From Tubiluchus corallicola (Eukaryota > Priapulida > Priapulimorpha > Priapulimorphida > Tubiluchidae): 64,000 nucleotides of DNA. The first letter of the stretch is position 1. Every line of letters begins with the position of its first letter. The position numbers and the translations under genes are program-made. The stretch is from NCBI GenBank assembly GCA_030141605.1, contig JAQGDQ010000045.1:436001-500000 (forward strand), read 5' to 3'. Shown piece after piece: positions 14,276 to 24,892 of this stretch. Under the pieces are notes generated by a model. That model was given only the letters and a program-made list of their open reading frames with translations. It was not told the origin of the DNA and ran no database searches.

Positions 14276-15992
14276 TTAGTAGACGATTAATTGACAGCAT
14301 CGCACGGCAGTGTAACTGTCCCAGGGGCAGCCATTCTCCCACTTACAATCAGCATTCCGACCCGATGCGCAGGCGCCGGTCATCACCTGTAAAACAATAA
14401 ATAACTTAATTATTGAAGTTTTGTATTAGATTTTACATTTTATTTAACCAAAATCAGAAGCTTATTTTTAGCAAAAGAAAATGTAAACACAGGAGTCATG
14501 TGATATATTCAATTTTATATTTACTTGAAATTAAATCGGAAGACTGTTACATGTCTTTCTTAACTTTTTGTATATAACCGTATATTTGTACGCCCTATTT
14601 TCTTTTAATGTAGTTCTACATATAGGCCTATATGTATAGTTTATTTAAATTATATCATTATGGTTGTGTCATTGTACTAAAAGTCATATAAAATATTCTA
14701 TATCTTTAGTACATTCTGAACTACATACTTTAGTACATTAGTACTTTTCAATTATGTTTGTAATTTTGTGGCTTTTACCACTTTTTTAAAATTAATACGA
14801 TAATTTAAATGTCAAAATGAAAATCAAATAACCCTAAATCAAGCGCTAAAATCAAATAAAAAACGCTCACGTACGCTAGATTCAGTCAAGTCAATTAAAG
14901 TTCGAATTCAATCGGAAGAACCGATTTTCTGCCGAATTCACATGTATGTATTTTCAAACCAAATCTAAAATAACCACTTTTTACAGACTCAGTACAAGTT
15001 CTTTGCCCATTATTCAAATATTTGTCTGAGGATACGATTATTAGGCTGGTTTGTATTTTTCTTTTGAAAAAGCCAATCATATGTGCAGTGCAATGACAAT
15101 TAACTTTACTATTACTAGTATTGAAGTTTTTCATTCATTTCACTTCCATGTACTAAACTTATTTCTGCGATGTCATACTACTTAAGTCTTAATTTTTCTG
15201 AGTATACCGCAACACAGTAAACAGTTTCAATTTAGGGCACATTTGTTTTATTGCGTTTACTACATTGACCCTTAAATCTACTAATAAAAGAGTTTATATG
15301 TTGTTAATCTTGCACATACTTCGTCTTTTAATAGATCACATCCGTTAAACTCTCCATAACCAGCGCACTTCCAGTGGCAATTTGCCATGGTTATTTGTCT
15401 TGTGCTTGGAATCTGTGACGAGTAACATGCAAAAATAAAAATTTTATTTAAAATTTTAAGTCAACACACGGGCCTCCCGTATTATAATTAAGAACTAGTG
15501 GGCCTACTATATGATTAAACAAAATATTTTTGCTTGTTCATACCAGCAACTTACTACGCACCACTAAAAGAATAAGCCTTACTGTGCTAAGTTCTTTGCT
15601 TAAAGGAACAAGTACTTAAATATAGTTTTGCAATGTCCAATGATAGTTGTTCCATAAGCGCATCTCCATCTGGATAATTATAAATATTAAAAAAACACTA
15701 GTTAAGTATTCGATTTGTTCATTGAACTGGTTAATAACACGGGCTGATTGTAGGAATAATAGTTTAAAAAAATCACATAATCACCTAGAAACATTTACCA
15801 CGTTTATGCTCTTTATAAATTGGCAAGTGTTAATAAATCTATTCACAATTAATTATACTGATATAATGGATGCGACGATGTTATTACAGCGATATAACAG
15901 ATTTGGTATGAATGAACTAGTAAAAACAGACTCACTGATGCTGAAACTGCGTAGACGCAAACAAGCAATGCAATGACTGGAAGAGCCTTCAT
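14276..15992 (-). CDS. Secreted eight-cysteine protein A (unassigned family)
   Basis: A small secreted protein of 86 residues in three phase-0 exons read on the minus strand: 15992-15936, 15412-15320 and 14386-14276. Exon 1 is a complete signal peptide (start MKALPVIALLVCVYAVSAS) ending at a GTGAGT donor. The mature part has cysteine pattern C-x3-C-x8-C-x11-C-x7-C-x5-C-x9-CC with landmarks CHWKC, YGEF, DEVMTG, SGRNADC and YTAVRCC. It is clearly paralogous to the plus-strand gene at 18380-19865 (same CHWxC, YGxF, DEVxTGxC, DC and AxRCC positions). I do not recognise the family. Eight cysteines forming four disulfides and small size would suit an extracellular effector, antimicrobial or structural role, but no function is shown by the sequence. 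The second intron falls between DE and V of the DEVMTG motif; the paralogue has no intron there. Confidence 0.85.
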
Positions 15993-17829
15993 TTTGGCTT
16001 TTGTCCACCTGCTCGAAATGATTACAATGTTGTTAAATGAGTATATTATTATAAACAAAAATTAGACCTCCAAGTTCTCAAAGCACTGTCACTTTACTTG
16101 ATTGTAGCTTAGATGATAAGAAATAGTGAAAGTCTAAACAACGTAAAAAACGTTAAATATATCTTTATACAACGAATTGTTTTGAAATTGTTCTTACCGC
16201 ACTTAGCAAGTTAGCTGTTTCAGTACCGTTTGGAAATAAAATTAGATACGGGATAGACTAGTGAGGTTCAGCACCGAACAGATGTAACATTCTCACCCTT
16301 GTTTATTTAGCTAGATGTAGACTACACCTTAAGTATCACGTTATGCTAACATTATCTTTTACACCAATTATATGGTACGAAAAGAGTAAAAGCGAATTCA
16401 AAAGCAATTCAAAGATACAAGAATTTGTTACTGAAGAAAGAAGTGCTTGTCAATAGTTGAAGATGTTTCGGGGCTTAAGTGGATCATCCACTTGATGCTC
16501 ATCTGCCATTATTTTATATCGTTGTTCCGCTACAGTACCGGAATATATCAATACCTCAATCAACCAGAAATAAATGCCCTTGCGTAATGTGACACAGTAT
16601 TTGAATATAGCCCCAGTATGCTCTGTGCTGATGAGGCAATAAGACTAAACGCTTATTCACACCTATTTATATAACTAATCGTGCGAGTAAAGCCTAGTTT
16701 GATATATCACTGAAATCGTAAGATATGCACAATAAACTACTAAACTAATCGGTTTATATATAACCAATCATTGACTCAATTAATTAGCCATTAGATTAAT
16801 AACTGGTTATACACAAACCGATGGGTTTATTAATTTACTCTGCATATCTTATGTTTTCACGAACCAAATCAACATTTTCACTCTGTTGACACATCTTTTT
16901 TAGTATTTAATTGTCTTTATTAAAGCTGGATAAGTATGTCATGAATTAGAACATAATAACGTAGGTATACATTTTATGTACAGGAGATTAAAGGCGTGCT
17001 TTTCTTGCAAATGAAGGCACATGATGGTATTCAGCAGCTGTGTTTGTCCACACGGTCAAGTGATAGTATCTTAAAGTTTTCGTGTGTTTAATAAAAGTGC
17101 GTCACAGTGTTGTAAGGTAGCGAACGGACGCAAAAGACGCGTTTTTTGCACAATAGGTAGGCAATTAATTAAACAGGTGAGTTAGAAAATAATTTCTTGT
17201 TTTTGTGCTTTAGTAGTCTCGTTAGCATATGTAAAAACAATTTTTTGACTGGCTGAGCTAAAAAGCTTAGTTGTAATGAAACGAAACTACACTTTGCGTT
17301 AAAATGAGTGCCGCGACTAAAATTATGTTAAAATGTTACGTTATACAATTAAGGATTCAACTGAGAAATGTCTCGATTATATCGTAGTATGGGTACAATC
17401 CTCTTTGCGGCGGCGTATTTATAGTTCAACTAAACTAACCTACCATTTATTAACAACAAACTTCTTACTTTTGTAAATTGTAAACGAAATAAAAATGAAC
17501 TGTAATATCCTAGATCTATTTGCACTATATGTTTGCTGTTAAATGAAATTACTGTTTTATATATATATATGTAAAAGTGCGCATATTTATATATAAATAT
17601 AAATATAGAAATTTATAGACTTTTATAAAAGTTTATTATTAGCACATACATTAATTTACAATGACATACGTACAGCAAAAAACAACAAAATGCAAAAATA
17701 CAAAACAGAGTTATTACATTATAGCTATAGCAGCCAAAAACACATTACAAATAACAAATATATATAAATTTAGTATATCATGAAAAATAATAAATAATAT
17801 TATCAGTATTTACATGTTAGTACTATTTA
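15993..17829. other. Intergenic region between the two cysteine-rich genes
   Basis: AT-rich sequence between the divergent starts of the two eight-cysteine genes. It should hold both promoters. I found no convincing TATA box or conserved block by eye, and no coding exon. Confidence 0.5.
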
Positions 17830-18131
17830 TTGCTTTTTAAAACACTTCAAAATGTAATGGGCGGCTATTTTAGTTAAATCGCAATCGCTACCCCATTGCG
17901 AATTTTAGCTTTTCGCTATCGTTCATGTTAATGAAATTGTTATTGATGTATATCAGAATAGAAAGTTTGCCTTAACCAGCTGTAGAAGGAGGAATAAAGC
18001 AAAAAATGAATTTCGTCTTCTACCTGTTTGCTGTCACAATGCCGACAGACTCTCATATTCACAGGGACTTTAGGTTGTTGGTGTCGTCCTTTTTCTATAT
18101 GAAAGTTATGCGCACTTAGTCGGAGCTTCAT
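17830..18131 (-). pseudogene. 5'-truncated, decayed LINE 3' end (RT C-terminal zinc-finger region)
   Basis: Minus-strand reading gives a run beginning MKLRLSAHNFHIEKGRH, then RVCRHCDSKQVEDEIHFLL and a stop near 17940. This is the typical C-terminal zinc-finger-like signature found after non-LTR reverse transcriptases (Cys-x2-Cys, then D/E-E-x-HFL). Beyond the stop, the next frames continue with NDSEKLKF and, after a frameshift, IAAHYILKCF, the usual last helix before the LINE stop. The piece is therefore a dead, 5'-truncated insertion with at least one stop and one frameshift. It sits between the two eight-cysteine genes. Confidence 0.75.
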
Positions 18132-18379
18132 GAAATATATGCAATACGTAATATATATGTAATAAAAGGCCTGCCACCAGAAACAGTGTAGTAGAAATAT
18201 GACAAAATGACAAAATGATCATAACATCAAAATATTAAATTTTCTATGTCATTATTCCAATTTTTCAACCGTATAAGTGGGTATGAATTTTACATTGTGA
18301 TGTTAATATGCCTGTAGAATTTGTTAGTGCGCTGCTTCTCTTGCAACACCCAGTATTATGTGAATTTTTATTTTTTAGG

Positions 18380-19865
18380 ATGATGAAGTTTAGCATCTTA
18401 TTGTTAGTTTCCCTTGTTGTAATTGCCTCAGGGGCCCCGCCTGCCCCAAAACGCTTGAGTGTTTTTGAAGTAAGTACAATAAAAATTAGAAATATGAGAT
18501 GAGCTGCCAAAAAACTAACGTTCCTCTTGTTCCCAGATATTTCTAGTCCTCTCTGTATTTACTTCTTCAGCTTTCGCTTTTCTTCCAAATAAAAAAAGCA
18601 ATTCAGCTCGCCATGACACTTACACGAATTTTTGACATCAATTTTCGTTTTTGAGTAGATTTTTTGTGTGGAGACTATTTGCAACAAGATTTTCCGTGTC
18701 TATCTTTTTTGAGATCAATCTCACGATGGCAACATCTCATTAGGACCAAGTATTCTTGTGAATAAATATTAGTTACACAATTCGCTGTTAACAAGGGCCG
18801 TTTTCACAAAGCTGCCATCAGGTTTATATTGTGCATAGCTATACTGTAAAAATGAAAAATAGTGTTATTTAATATACTTAAGTTAAATGAAAAACTTGCT
18901 AAAAAATTTACCACAAATATTATAGTTACACGGCTGTTGCCATACTTGTTAGTTCTATTAAATGTGTGACACACCCAATTTTATACAAATAATACGCAAA
19001 ATCTTGCCACCTGTTAATTAATTTCATAGACTTTAAGCGTGACGATACTGAAAAATTTCATAATTAAATTATGGGTACAAAAAAGACGCAGACAGCGTTT
19101 TCATACGAAGCAGGGAAGGTAATGCAACATACAACACATAGTACAAAGCAACTTCCCATATGAATACGCTATTCTGATTGGGAAGTGGATGGCTGTCACT
19201 GAATTTTGTTCCAACACAATGCTTTTCTTTTAATAAAAATTGGGCAAATTACCCATTTCATATTTGAGGGTTACATTGTAGTTTCATTGCAATAAGTAAT
19301 CACAAGGTCATTGACGAATAAGCCGGAAAGAGTTTACAAGAATCACACTGTGTATCAATTGGAGTTTTTTTGAAGTTTAAATAAATAATACCCGAATAGA
19401 CTGCGTGTATTATACATAAGATAGAAGGTACAAAAAGGCACACACATGGCATTTATATGTTCTGAGAGAAAAAGAGGAGAAGAGAGCTAGAGAGAGAGAG
19501 AGAGAGACTCTTCGTAAATTCGCGTTATAATAATGTGTTTATATAATATTTTATATAATATGTGTATAATTTTCTGTATAATATGACTAAACTGAAGTAA
19601 ACATTAATATAGCCTAACTTGAACAGTTTGGTGTAATTTGTGCTTTTTTGTATTGTGCTTGCAGAGGAACCGGCTTTTGGTGACCACCGAGTGTCACTGG
19701 CAATGTGAGAAATATGGCAAGTTCCACCACTGCCCAAGAAGTGATGAGGTTGTAACCGGCTTCTGTGGGGCTGGAGGCTCTGATGATTGTAACAACCAAT
19801 CCATTGAAAATTGCTCTAACGATATCTACAGCGCCATTAGATGTTGCCGAATAGTAGCCGAATAG
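18380..19865 (+). CDS. Secreted eight-cysteine protein B (unassigned family)
   Basis: A small secreted protein of 96 residues in two exons, 18380-18469 and 19665-19865, joined in phase 0. Exon 1 encodes a signal peptide starting MMKFSILLLVSLVVIASG, then a short linker with KR. Exon 2 encodes the whole cysteine domain: C-x3-C-x8-C-x10-C-x7-C-x7-C-x9-CC with CHWQC, YGKF, DEVVTGFC, SDDC and YSAIRCC. It is the diverged paralogue of the minus-strand gene at 14276-15992. It lacks that gene's second intron, so one was lost or gained after duplication. A polypyrimidine tract and AG stand one base before the first ATG, suggesting a 5' UTR intron or trans-splice acceptor. Either of two adjacent ATGs (18380 or 18383) could be used. 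The family and function are unknown to me. Confidence 0.85.
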
Positions 19866-21108
19866 AAGTGCCAGAATCAGTTCGTCAAAAAATAATAATA
19901 ATACAGCGTTGTGAAATTATATTAATTTAATTTTGTCTAAATTTATTATTTTAAAACAGAACTGTAAGCTGCTACACGGCCACGGTCATTGTTATCGCTC
20001 TCACACAATGTTAGTTCACTTTGAAGTTCACCCTAAGGGCCGTAATCACTTTTGCTACTAATATCAACTTTAGACCTGTAATTATCACGTGGTCTTCATA
20101 ATAGGGCGTGCAATTGTTACTCGAGTTTGGTGTCATACTTCAGACAAACAGTTTAACAACATTTGAACTTTAAGATGAATTAGACCGTGCCTAACATATT
20201 TTGTAGATTTTAACCGCATTTTGCACGCTAATGCAAGCACAGGTATTGCAGAAAATGATCATTTAACCCACATTCGCATCGGTAGAAGTTTACTGCTTGT
20301 CATTGGGTACAATTAAGTTATAAATGAAAGTTGAAATGTTGCACCATACTTGCTGACGGCGACAACCACATGGCTAATAACAGTATAGCTTAAATTTACC
20401 GAAAAACCTAGATTGTAATCTCACTTTTGTAATAGACATGGAGAAAAAACGTCCAGCTTAGTAAAATAATATTCAATACAGAAATGAAAAGAGATTAATG
20501 AATTTTCATTGTAATAAAAGTAATAATGTCTGCATGCATTTATTACGGTATAAATTACAATTTGTTGTTTGATAACTAGACATTTAATTACATTTAGACA
20601 CGCACACACACACACATTCATTTACACACTCTTTAACCTCTAAAGCAAATTTCTTATTCACACAATAAATAAAAAGCTTAAAGCTAAAGGCTCGTTCAAA
20701 CAGTTGCTATCAATAAAATGAGTCAAACCAAAGCTAATAAATGCAAGTATTCGAAAATAATGCTTTTCGCTTTATTTGTCTTAACATTAAAACTGGCTTG
20801 GCATCATCATGTTATTGCTTCCACAAAGAAGCTAACTAAAAATAATTATGCCATTTGAAGTTACTCCTTAATTATTTCGCGTCCTACAATTAGTATTTTA
20901 ACTGACTGCAAAGCAATGAACTGTAACTGATTTTTAATTATCACATTTTAGCTAAGACTTCTCTTCCATTTTAATAAAATTAGTAAATAAATTAAGCTGT
21001 AATTATTATAATCTTAATGTCAAGAATATTGTTAATGATGTAACAAATCTACCATTAATTAACTTTCGATAACTAACTTGAAAAAAAGAAATGTGAAAAA
21101 GTTAAAAT
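19866..21108. other. Intergenic AT-rich DNA
   Basis: Probably includes the 3' UTR of the cysteine-rich gene B (AATAAT-rich sequence just after the stop) and then featureless sequence. No exon or RNA gene is supported. Confidence 0.5.
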
Positions 21109-21603
21109 GCAGCTAGAACTTGAACCAGGGACCTTCTGCTTGCTTTGCAAATGTTTAGATCGCCATTCCAGTTCAAAGTCCATCTCTTATAGCTGGACAA
21201 CCAAATCCTGGATTTCCAATGTTAGATTAGTCCCACTAGAGTGATACTAACTAATTTTAATTTTGATTTTGATTAATTTTGAACCTGAAATACCTTGGAT
21301 AATTAATTAATTAATCAACCAACCAGAGTATGAAGTAATCAACCAGTCAATCAATAAATAATTTATCATTCACTATATTTCAGGCTCAAAATTAATCAAA
21401 ATAAAAATTTATCTAATTAGTTACAATCACTAATTAATTAAGAGCAAACTAACATTGGAAATGCCGAATATAATTGGTCAAGTATAACAACCAAGTATAG
21501 CGGGTGAACTTTGGATTGCATTGACCACTCGAAAACGAAGTTACCTATTGGTTTAAGGCGTCTACAATGTAAGCAGAAAGTCAATGGGTCAAATTCAGGC
21601 TGC
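21109..21603. mobile_element. Foldback (inverted-repeat) element with tRNA-like arm ends
   Basis: The left arm (21109-21292) and the reverse complement of the right arm (21376-21603) align over most of their length. Both begin GCAGC, then have CTTTCTGCTT or CCTTCTGCTT, share ATTTCCAATGTTAG, and end TTTTGATTAATTTTGA then GCCTGAAATA or ACCTGAAATA. The loop of about 80 bp is AATTAATTAATCAACCAACC-like. On the minus strand the outer end of the left arm reads CAGAAGGTCCCTGGTTCAAG, resembling a tRNA TPsiC arm (B box). This is a non-coding MITE or foldback SINE-like element about 130 bp beyond the CUB gene stop. Confidence 0.75.
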
Positions 21604-21733
21604 ATTCCTGCTCTTTCACTGTTCCTGTCTTTCAAGTTTGATATAAAAATTTAGATAATTGTGGGTTGGTAACATAATTTACACAAATTTATAAAGAAAA
21701 TTGCCTTATTTCAATTACTCAACAGTACCGTAT

Positions 21734-24235
21734 TTACATTTTTTCAATTTTTTTACTCGAGGTTGACAATTCACTAGTTAGTGACACACTTTTTAAAGAA
21801 CCCGTTTGTTCTGCTTCTGCAATTTGGTTTTTAGACGCTCTGGCTGCGTCACGTTTGGCTTTGATTTCCGCTAATAACATCGTAGGATTATCATAATGAT
21901 TACTAGAAGCTTCTGACAAAGCCGATGCCCTACTTATTCTTGTTTTGATGTGGTCATTTCTGTGCCTGTAGCCGAGCGGTGGCAAAGGACGTTGATACAA
22001 CGTTAAATCTGGGCCCAAATGTTTGTCTTTTGAATACAGCTTAGTCATTCGTTTCATTCGCTTGCGACCAGAATAAACTAAAATTCCGAAAAACAGTAAA
22101 AACAGCACTACCATGATGCCAATTGTCAACAAAGCCCAATTTGGTAGACGCCCATTTGCTTCTTCTTCTTTGTACAAGCTCAGTTTGTAGCCTAGTTGAG
22201 ATTGGAGTTCTAGAGACTTCATTTCGATAAGATCGACCAATTCGACATCGGATAACGCAAAACCGTGTTCAGTTTGCTCAGAGTATATAGCGATTGTAGC
22301 TTCTACTTTCTCAGTAATGCCATCATCAGATTCTTGCACTTTTGATGTAGCAATCACTTTAACGCTATCACTGTTAATGTCATTTGCTTGTCCCTCGCAA
22401 GAATACTCTTGGCAATAAACTTGAGCTGTCGTTGCGAGAATACTTTTGAAATGCTCCATTTGAGAAGTGAAATTATCTTTCGATATTTCGCTTGCAACAA
22501 CCACTACGAATCCGTTAACTGGGGGAGGCGTTGTGGTGATTGGTTCTGTTGTAGTAACTTCAGTAGGATTACTTTTATCATTTTTACTCCTCCCACGTCC
22601 ATCTCGATTTTTCTTTGAAGGATTTTCGTACGGTTTGGGAGGTGCCTTCTGTGTTACTCCCTTCATTTCTTGCTCCTTCTGAACTTGCTCAACCGGCACG
22701 TCGTATGTGTGCCAGCTTAGTCTGAATCCTCTGTGTTCCACACTTGTGGAATTACCAGCTCTAAATCTCACAATGGCGGATCTCTTATTCAGTTTCATCT
22801 CATACGCTTGGGCAGAACCACTGAAACTTCTGAACATTGTCATTCCCTTTGAATCTTTCTCTCCAGTTCCTATGAACAAATAATCATCTTGACCTAGGTC
22901 CATGTCAGTAAGGGTCAACTTGAGTCTCACATGAGGAAAGAAGTGATCTGGAACCTTTATCCGCCACTCACTTACCTTGTTAGTTGCGTATGGCTTCGGA
23001 TAATTTTGAGATTCAATTGTCCCACTGGCAGCTTCCATTTCGTGCAAGGATGAGGGTCTTGGGCCAACGTCATATAACATATAAAATCCTCTGGCAGTTC
23101 TTGTTTCGTCAGTTCGGAACAAAACCCACATTTTGTTTGTGGGACTTGAAATGCTGTATGCCACAGTTTCATTCAGTTTTACTGTAAGATTTAACAGTAC
23201 GTTTTCTAGAGGATCGCCATATCCTACCATGACATAATCATATTGTTGTTCTACTTCAAAATGACGACCAAAGACAGTTAGAGTAACTATCTGTGTAGGG
23301 TCGCCGTTTATTACCCAGAGTCTGTCTTCTAAATTGTAGTAGCGCAGCGGCCAATTTGTTGTCGTGATATTTCCAACTGTATTTGTGATGTATTGTACTG
23401 GACTGTACGGTGCCTTATATCCCACCACTGTGGGTTTGGCGTAAGACGCGAGATACGTCAGGACAAAATGTTTATCTATTTTCTGTGTCCTCGTCATAAA
23501 AAGAATTGTAATAGTCCGCCCTTTAGTCACAAATGCTTTAGTTTTCTCACTTCCAATGTACCTCCTCAATACTTGTCCACGTTCGTCACGGAACTCAATG
23601 AAGTCATCTAGTCCTATATTTAACCTGGGAAATTCTAGTTTGATGCGAGGTGCCTGACGGCTTACTGTGATGTTCCAGAAACAGACAAGTCCAGCATCAT
23701 AACCAAGAGGATATCCGGGATTAATTATTTCTCCACGATCTAGTTCAATAATTGCTCCACAGCGTCTGGAGGAAGTGGGTAATACAGTTGTAGGTGGCGT
23801 GGGACGAGGTGTGGTGGAAGTTGCCGATGTCATTGTTGCTGTTGTAATACTTCGCGTTGTTGTCGTCTTTTTTCCCGTTTCTTTTCTTCCTGAGAATAAT
23901 CGTGATCCAGGTCCAGGTGCCAAGCCAACTCCCAACCCTCTCAGATCAGTGGGATTTGTGGGAGCACGTGCAGGGTGAACAGTCTCTGTAACTGGATGTA
24001 CGGAAGGATACACAACGGATTTGACTTGCATTGTCATTTCTTCCTCAGAATCATTATGCATTGGCATTAATACTGTTTTCACTACCATCTCTTCCTTCAT
24101 TTCCATAGGATGAGTTACAGCAACCACTATCATTTTAGGTGATTCTGTCGTTTCCTCTTGGCACCAAACAGTTACAGCTTTTACTAACAGCAACATGCAT
24201 ATCGCATGTACTTGACACCTTGCAGTCGGTACCAT
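21734..24235 (-). CDS. Single-pass membrane protein with three CUB domains
   Basis: Uninterrupted reading frame of about 833 residues from the ATG at 24235. The frame opens further upstream to 24304, but the internal Met gives a proper signal peptide (MVPTARCQVHAICMLLLVKA) and is preferred. Residue numbers from the 24304 Met: Thr/Pro-rich linker about 145-178; CUB1 about 182-286 (Cys182 and Cys208, PGYPLGYD); CUB2 about 303-413 (NWPLRYYN, YDYVMVGYG); CUB3 about 424-533 (ESQNYPKPYA, GQDDYLFIGTG); basic/Thr-rich spacer; an unassigned domain about 597-711 of SEA-like length with Cys630 and Cys636; TM helix about 722-744; a cytoplasmic tail of about 110 residues starting with KR-rich stop-transfer sequence. 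CUB2 and CUB3 have no cysteines, which is unusual. CUB domains usually bind protein ligands or Ca2+. The single-exon structure contrasts with its neighbours. Function unknown. Confidence 0.9.
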   Translation of the reverse strand: MVPTARCQVHAICMLLLVKAVTVWCQEETTESPKMIVVAVTHPMEMKEEMVVKTVLMPMHNDSEEEMTMQVKSVVYPSVHPVTETVHPARAPTNPTDLRGLGVGLAPGPGSRLFSGRKETGKKTTTTRSITTATMTSATSTTPRPTPPTTVLPTSSRRCGAIIELDRGEIINPGYPLGYDAGLVCFWNITVSRQAPRIKLEFPRLNIGLDDFIEFRDERGQVLRRYIGSEKTKAFVTKGRTITILFMTRTQKIDKHFVLTYLASYAKPTVVGYKAPYSPVQYITNTVGNITTTNWPLRYYNLEDRLWVINGDPTQIVTLTVFGRHFEVEQQYDYVMVGYGDPLENVLLNLTVKLNETVAYSISSPTNKMWVLFRTDETRTARGFYMLYDVGPRPSSLHEMEAASGTIESQNYPKPYATNKVSEWRIKVPDHFFPHVRLKLTLTDMDLGQDDYLFIGTGEKDSKGMTMFRSFSGSAQAYEMKLNKRSAIVRFRAGNSTSVEHRGFRLSWHTYDVPVEQVQKEQEMKGVTQKAPPKPYENPSKKNRDGRGRSKNDKSNPTEVTTTEPITTTPPPVNGFVVVVASEISKDNFTSQMEHFKSILATTAQVYCQEYSCEGQANDINSDSVKVIATSKVQESDDGITEKVEATIAIYSEQTEHGFALSDVELVDLIEMKSLELQSQLGYKLSLYKEEEANGRLPNWALLTIGIMVVLFLLFFGILVYSGRKRMKRMTKLYSKDKHLGPDLTLYQRPLPPLGYRHRNDHIKTRISRASALSEASSNHYDNPTMLLAEIKAKRDAARASKNQIAEAEQTGSLKSVSLTSELSTSSKKIEKM

Positions 24236-24892
24236 GTTTGGTGTGATTTTCCTAAGCGTTACCGATGTTTCATTATCATTTTTAAAAAAACTTATTGTCA
24301 CCACCTGTCCAATTGTAACACTTGAATTTTCACATTATATCTGCGCGTGCTAAAGCTGCTGCATAGGTTTACCCAAATATTAGAGCAAACAGATTGACAG
24401 AACCACCACCAGTAATATAAACCACGCAGTGATCTGAACTATAATATCTGAAGGGTTGAATTTTTAGAACTGGGCCATTGCCCTTGAGTTACCTCACGAA
24501 TAACCGGTTTAGGTTGTCCTTCTATCCACTAACCGTGTCCGGCGCACCACCAACCCATGCCATTTTCACCTGAGATTTCGGTGGGCATACTTACGCGAAT
24601 TATTCAGCAGAATGTCTCGGGGTCAGCTGCGTAGCTGTCACGGTGAGTGAACATGGACACGTAATACACGGTGTCGAAATTTTAACATTCCAAGTGCAAG
24701 ACAATATTAAAAAGATTACGCCTGCATCCTGGTAGGGAATTAAGAACTGGCACTAGAGGAAGCTGCATACAACAATAGCGATCATCGGGATAGCATTATA
24801 ATCTGCAGGTGTTTGTGAAATGATAATAAATGTGCAATAGTGACGTCTACACTTTAAGTTAGTTAGTCACATTCAGTTATCTGCAGTTCAAA
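24236..24892. promoter_or_regulatory. Divergent intergenic interval between the CUB and GPR158-like genes
   Basis: Only about 660 bp separate the two opposing start codons, so the two genes probably share control sequence. I see no clear TATA box. An AG lies shortly before each ATG (24253-24252 on minus, 24884-24885 on plus), compatible with 5' UTR introns or trans-splice acceptors. Confidence 0.5.

Noticed and set aside
14276-19865. Identification of the eight-cysteine genes as big defensins or beta-defensins
   Set aside because: The ending CC and small size are suggestive, but there are eight cysteines with different spacing and the conserved CHW and DEVxTG motifs do not belong to defensins I know.
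22388-23978. Plus-strand reading frames across the CUB gene
   Set aside because: Antisense shadows of the well-supported minus-strand coding sequence.
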